Source: Paracoccus albus
Lineage (GTDB): Bacteria; Pseudomonadota; Alphaproteobacteria; Rhodobacterales; Rhodobacteraceae
Length of the DNA stretch: 64,000 bases
NCBI RefSeq assembly: GCF_027913035.1
Contig: NZ_CP115777.1
Location: 1 to 64,000 of the forward strand
Direction: 5' to 3'
How positions within the stretch are numbered: the first letter of the stretch is position 1; the number at the start of each line of letters is the position of its first letter. Both the position numbers and the translations under genes were made by a program. Of the stretch, positions 61,948 to 64,000 are shown piece by piece. A model generated the notes under the pieces. That model worked only from the letters and a program-made list of their open reading frames with translations, was not told the origin of the DNA and ran no database searches.

Positions 61948-62628
61948 CTAGTGACCTTTGGATGATAACCATGCGTCGAAATGCGGCAGAAATTGTGCCC
62001 GCGCCCATCGTGACATGGGGGCTTCGATGCCGGTCATTGCCTCCGGATCGATCTCTTTCGCCAGCCGGTCATAGGCGGCCTGGCTGATCATCATGGATGT
62101 GTCAAACGGGTGGCTGGCATCCGTCATCCGCTCGCTTGGCACTTCTGTGTATTCGATGCCCGCCTCGATCCGCTCAATCAGCTGCGGACGCAACTCGCCC
62201 ATGGCCTTGCGGAAGACCGCGCTGACCGGACAGCGGGCTTTTTCCGCACAGGCTGTTGCCCGTTCGGCCAGGTCGGTCGGGCAACGGAATGTGACGCGCA
62301 GCTTGACATTCGGCCCCCTGTCCGCTTCGACCGTCGCCTTCATGTCCTCAGTGGTCTTGCGAGGCTCTTGAGTTGTTGAACTATCAGGGGCTGATTTTGG
62401 TTCAGATGCCGTGATCGGTGCGGAAACCACTGTACGCTGCGCCAGCTCCTTCGGTTTTTCGGCTGGCTTCGGTGTCGGAGCTGATGCTTCCGCCGATTTC
62501 TTCGCTGGCGGCTTGGGCGCGGGTTTTTCGGCCGGGCGCGGGGCTTCCACTGGCTTTGCAACATCGAGACGAGCCGCAAAACTGTCATCGCGCTTGAGAA
62601 CCATGCCACGATCCTTGAGTTTAGCCAT
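61948..62628 (-). CDS. virC2: VirC2-like ribbon-helix-helix protein
   Basis: 226 residues. A Pro/Lys/Glu-rich linker (residues 25-95) precedes the VirC2 core: VKLRVTFRCPTDLAERATAC, RCPVSAVFRKAMGELRPQLI, and PMSRWARAQFLPHFDAWL. In Ti plasmids VirC2 is an RHH-fold protein that binds overdrive/border DNA and works with VirC1 to assemble relaxosomes. Coupled by 1 bp to virC1. Confidence 0.82.
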   Translation of the reverse strand: MAKLKDRGMVLKRDDSFAARLDVAKPVEAPRPAEKPAPKPPAKKSAEASAPTPKPAEKPKELAQRTVVSAPITASEPKSAPDSSTTQEPRKTTEDMKATVEADRGPNVKLRVTFRCPTDLAERATACAEKARCPVSAVFRKAMGELRPQLIERIEAGIEYTEVPSERMTDASHPFDTSMMISQAAYDRLAKEIDPEAMTGIEAPMSRWARAQFLPHFDAWLSSKGH

Positions 62629-63344
62629 CAGCTGTTCTCCTTGATGATGGTATCAAACTGATCGAGCAATTCGCCCATTTCGGTCAGGCCTGGTGCGATT
62701 GATTGCACGAGGCTTCGGTTCGGGTGCTTGTCACGGATGACGCCCAGAAGCCCGGTGTCGTTCATGCGCTCGTAGCAGGCCCGGTCCAGCACGAAATCTT
62801 CAAGTGTCGGCAGCGTCTCGAACATGATCGCGATCTGCGTCTTCGCGGATTCGCTGATCGATTTGCCGACATGGCTTCCGACCACACGAAATGGCGGCAC
62901 ATGATCGGGATCATCGACGCGGGTCTTCAGTTTTTCATGCCAGATGCCGGTTGAAGTGGTGTCGCGCACATCCTGCGATGACAGGCGGCAGGGCGAGACG
63001 ATCAGATGCGCGGTCATCGCCATTTCGTCATGCGCTTCTGATCCACCGCCGAAAGTATCGATCAGGATCAGGTGATTCTCGTCCGGCCCTTCGTATAGTG
63101 ACTGAATGTCCTCAAGCACCTTCTCGGCGCTCAATGTGCCGATCACATTGATCCGGTCATGCCAATAGCCCTGGCTGCGCGCTTCGTTCATCCATTCAGC
63201 GATGCCCTGGTTGCTGTCAGTGTCGAAGATCGTCACACGCTCGCCTCGGTCGATGGCCACAGAAGCAAGACCGCGCACGAGCGTCGATTTTCCGCAGCCA
63301 CCTTTCTTGTTCATGACTGCGATGATTCGTCTGCCTGTGCCCAT
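62628..63344 (-). CDS. virC1: VirC1-like ParA ATPase
   Basis: 238 residues. Deviant Walker A NKKGGCGKSTLVRGLASVAI, Walker A' region FDTDSNQGIAEWMNEARS, Walker B LILIDTFGGGSEAHDEMAM. VirC1 recruits the relaxosome to the cell pole and type IV coupling protein. Starts directly beside the heptad array. Confidence 0.88.
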   Translation of the reverse strand: MGTGRRIIAVMNKKGGCGKSTLVRGLASVAIDRGERVTIFDTDSNQGIAEWMNEARSQGYWHDRINVIGTLSAEKVLEDIQSLYEGPDENHLILIDTFGGGSEAHDEMAMTAHLIVSPCRLSSQDVRDTTSTGIWHEKLKTRVDDPDHVPPFRVVGSHVGKSISESAKTQIAIMFETLPTLEDFVLDRACYERMNDTGLLGVIRDKHPNRSLVQSIAPGLTEMGELLDQFDTIIKENS

Positions 63345-63645
63345 GATGCGCTATCCGTTCTGCGTGATGCGGTGTCCTTGATGCGTAACACGATAACCGA
63401 AAAGCGACAAGCGCTGTACCGCAAACGCGATACAGTCTCCTAGATACGCAATACGTTAAGAAATATGCCGCATGCGGGATACGTGCTCCAATTTGCGAAC
63501 TGCTACAAACGACCTGCGCGGTGCAACAAACGTTATGCGCGATGCGTGATGCGATATAAAATGGCAGGCGCTGAGCAAAAGTGGCTGCAACATACGACAT
63601 ACGAAATCCAACAAGCAACATCCGTAAACCGTACTGCGCGATCCG
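63344..63645. repeat. 7-bp heptad repeat array upstream of virC1
   Basis: Runs of NNATRCG in strict 7-bp register on the + strand: 63344-63371 (4 units, tgATGCG ctATCCG ttCTGCG tgATGCG), 63379-63413 (5, degenerate), 63442-63455 (2), 63470-63483 (2), 63526-63553 (4, with ttATGCG cgATGCG tgATGCG) and 63590-63645 (8). RHH proteins such as omega of pSM19035 bind tandem 7-bp heptads; the adjacent virC2-like gene encodes an RHH protein. Confidence 0.75.
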
Positions 63646-63983
63646 TTGTTGGTGCCGGAGCTAGGTCGCACGGAGAGGGCGCGTGGGGCCTGCTGGCGGG
63701 GTTTGGCTATCACCCCTGCGGCTTGGTCCTGAATGGCCCTCTGACGGCGCTCTGCGCGCGCCTGAAGCGGTGTCGCGATGGCGACACTCCCTTGGGGGTA
63801 AGCAAACGGACCATATGTGCCGCACCGAGCAACCGCTGCGATCGCCTCAATCGACGCAGCCTACGGCCGCGATTTCCGATTGTTTGGTGGGCGATCTTGG
63901 GTTACTCTGGCACATATGGGGAAGTGGCAGGAAATGCGGAATGTTTACAAAAAAGTCTCGCGGCCATCGTCAGGAGAATGTTA
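63646..63983. other. candidate oriT region
   Basis: No gene. An 11-bp perfect inverted repeat (CCATATGTGCC at 63811-63821, GGCACATATGG at 63909-63919), a hairpin TGTCGC-gatg-GCGACA (63771-63786), next to virC genes and before a rightward gene. I cannot see a known nic consensus. Confidence 0.35.
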
Positions 63984-64000
63984 ATGGCGCGTAAATCGCT
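63984..64000 (+). CDS. start of a gene cut by the window edge
   Basis: ATGGCGCGTAAATCG (MARKS...) with CAGGAG 8 bases upstream. Only five codons are in the window. In this position a relaxase or relaxase accessory gene would be expected. Confidence 0.5.

Noticed and set aside
63344..63645. Heptads as replication iterons
   Set aside because: Iterons are usually about 17-22 bp next to a rep gene; here the period is 7 bp and the neighbour is virC1. Kept as a binding-site array instead.

Overview
The window looks like part of a large, mosaic, probably conjugative plasmid of an alphaproteobacterium, most likely a Rhodobacterales member (Paracoccus/Roseobacter type). The evidence is two RepC-type initiators, parS-like palindromes after the first repC, a virC1-virC2 pair at the right edge, high GC content and alphaproteobacterial codon use and gene families. 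I saw no tRNA, rRNA or CRISPR array.

Layout, left to right. (1) 0-10 kb: repC1 with two parS-like sites, an IS5/IS427-group element, an IS6 element, a second divergent repC (repC2), a serine resolvase with its res region, two small genes, a vapBC toxin-antitoxin pair, a DUF1173 gene, a YedK/HMCES-type SRAP gene and a small zinc-ribbon gene. (2) 10-31 kb: an IS graveyard (IS91 with tyrosine recombinase, IS1182, IS1380, IS3, IS66 nested in an IS5 remnant, a second IS5, IS110). Chromosome-like cargo is stranded between the elements: a 3' SDR fragment, a chlorite-dismutase-family gene, a diadenylate-cyclase-like gene cut by IS3, a decayed gentisate pathway block, an intact tannase/feruloyl-esterase gene and the 3' part of an acyl-CoA dehydrogenase. 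(3) 30.8-35.95 kb: an ISL3-family transposon (ISPpu12-like ends) whose cargo is a mercury-resistance operon (merR, merT, merP, two merF-like genes, merA, a 44-aa membrane protein). It has inserted into the 3' end of a Cap15-type CBASS effector gene. (4) 35.9-39.4 kb: the rest of that CBASS locus, a CD-NTase and an E1/E2 Cap2, with no Cap3. (5) 39.8-42.3 kb: a chrB-chrA chromate-resistance pair and an MFS tail.

(6) 42.7-61.5 kb has the look of a conjugation leading region. Small plasmid-specific genes lie mostly on the + strand and include a ParB-like protein, ArdC antirestriction protein, an orphan NPPF adenine methyltransferase, a VRR-NUC nuclease, NrdH and DUF3768. They are interspersed with copies of a long, highly structured repeat (about 750 bp when complete) that ends at the ribosome-binding site of the following gene. 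A complete phosphite-oxidation operon (ptxABCDE) is inserted in this region on the - strand. (7) 61.5-64 kb: virC2-like and virC1-like genes, and upstream of virC1 a striking array of 7-bp heptads, followed by inverted repeats and the start of a further gene; this is the best oriT candidate.

The most interesting signals are the repeated structured leader, with loop variation and a compensatory change between copies (a candidate single-stranded promoter or structured RNA family), the 7-bp heptad array beside a ribbon-helix-helix VirC2-like gene, and the mer transposon that disarmed a CBASS effector. All family assignments come from reading motifs in the translated sequence; no database search was run.
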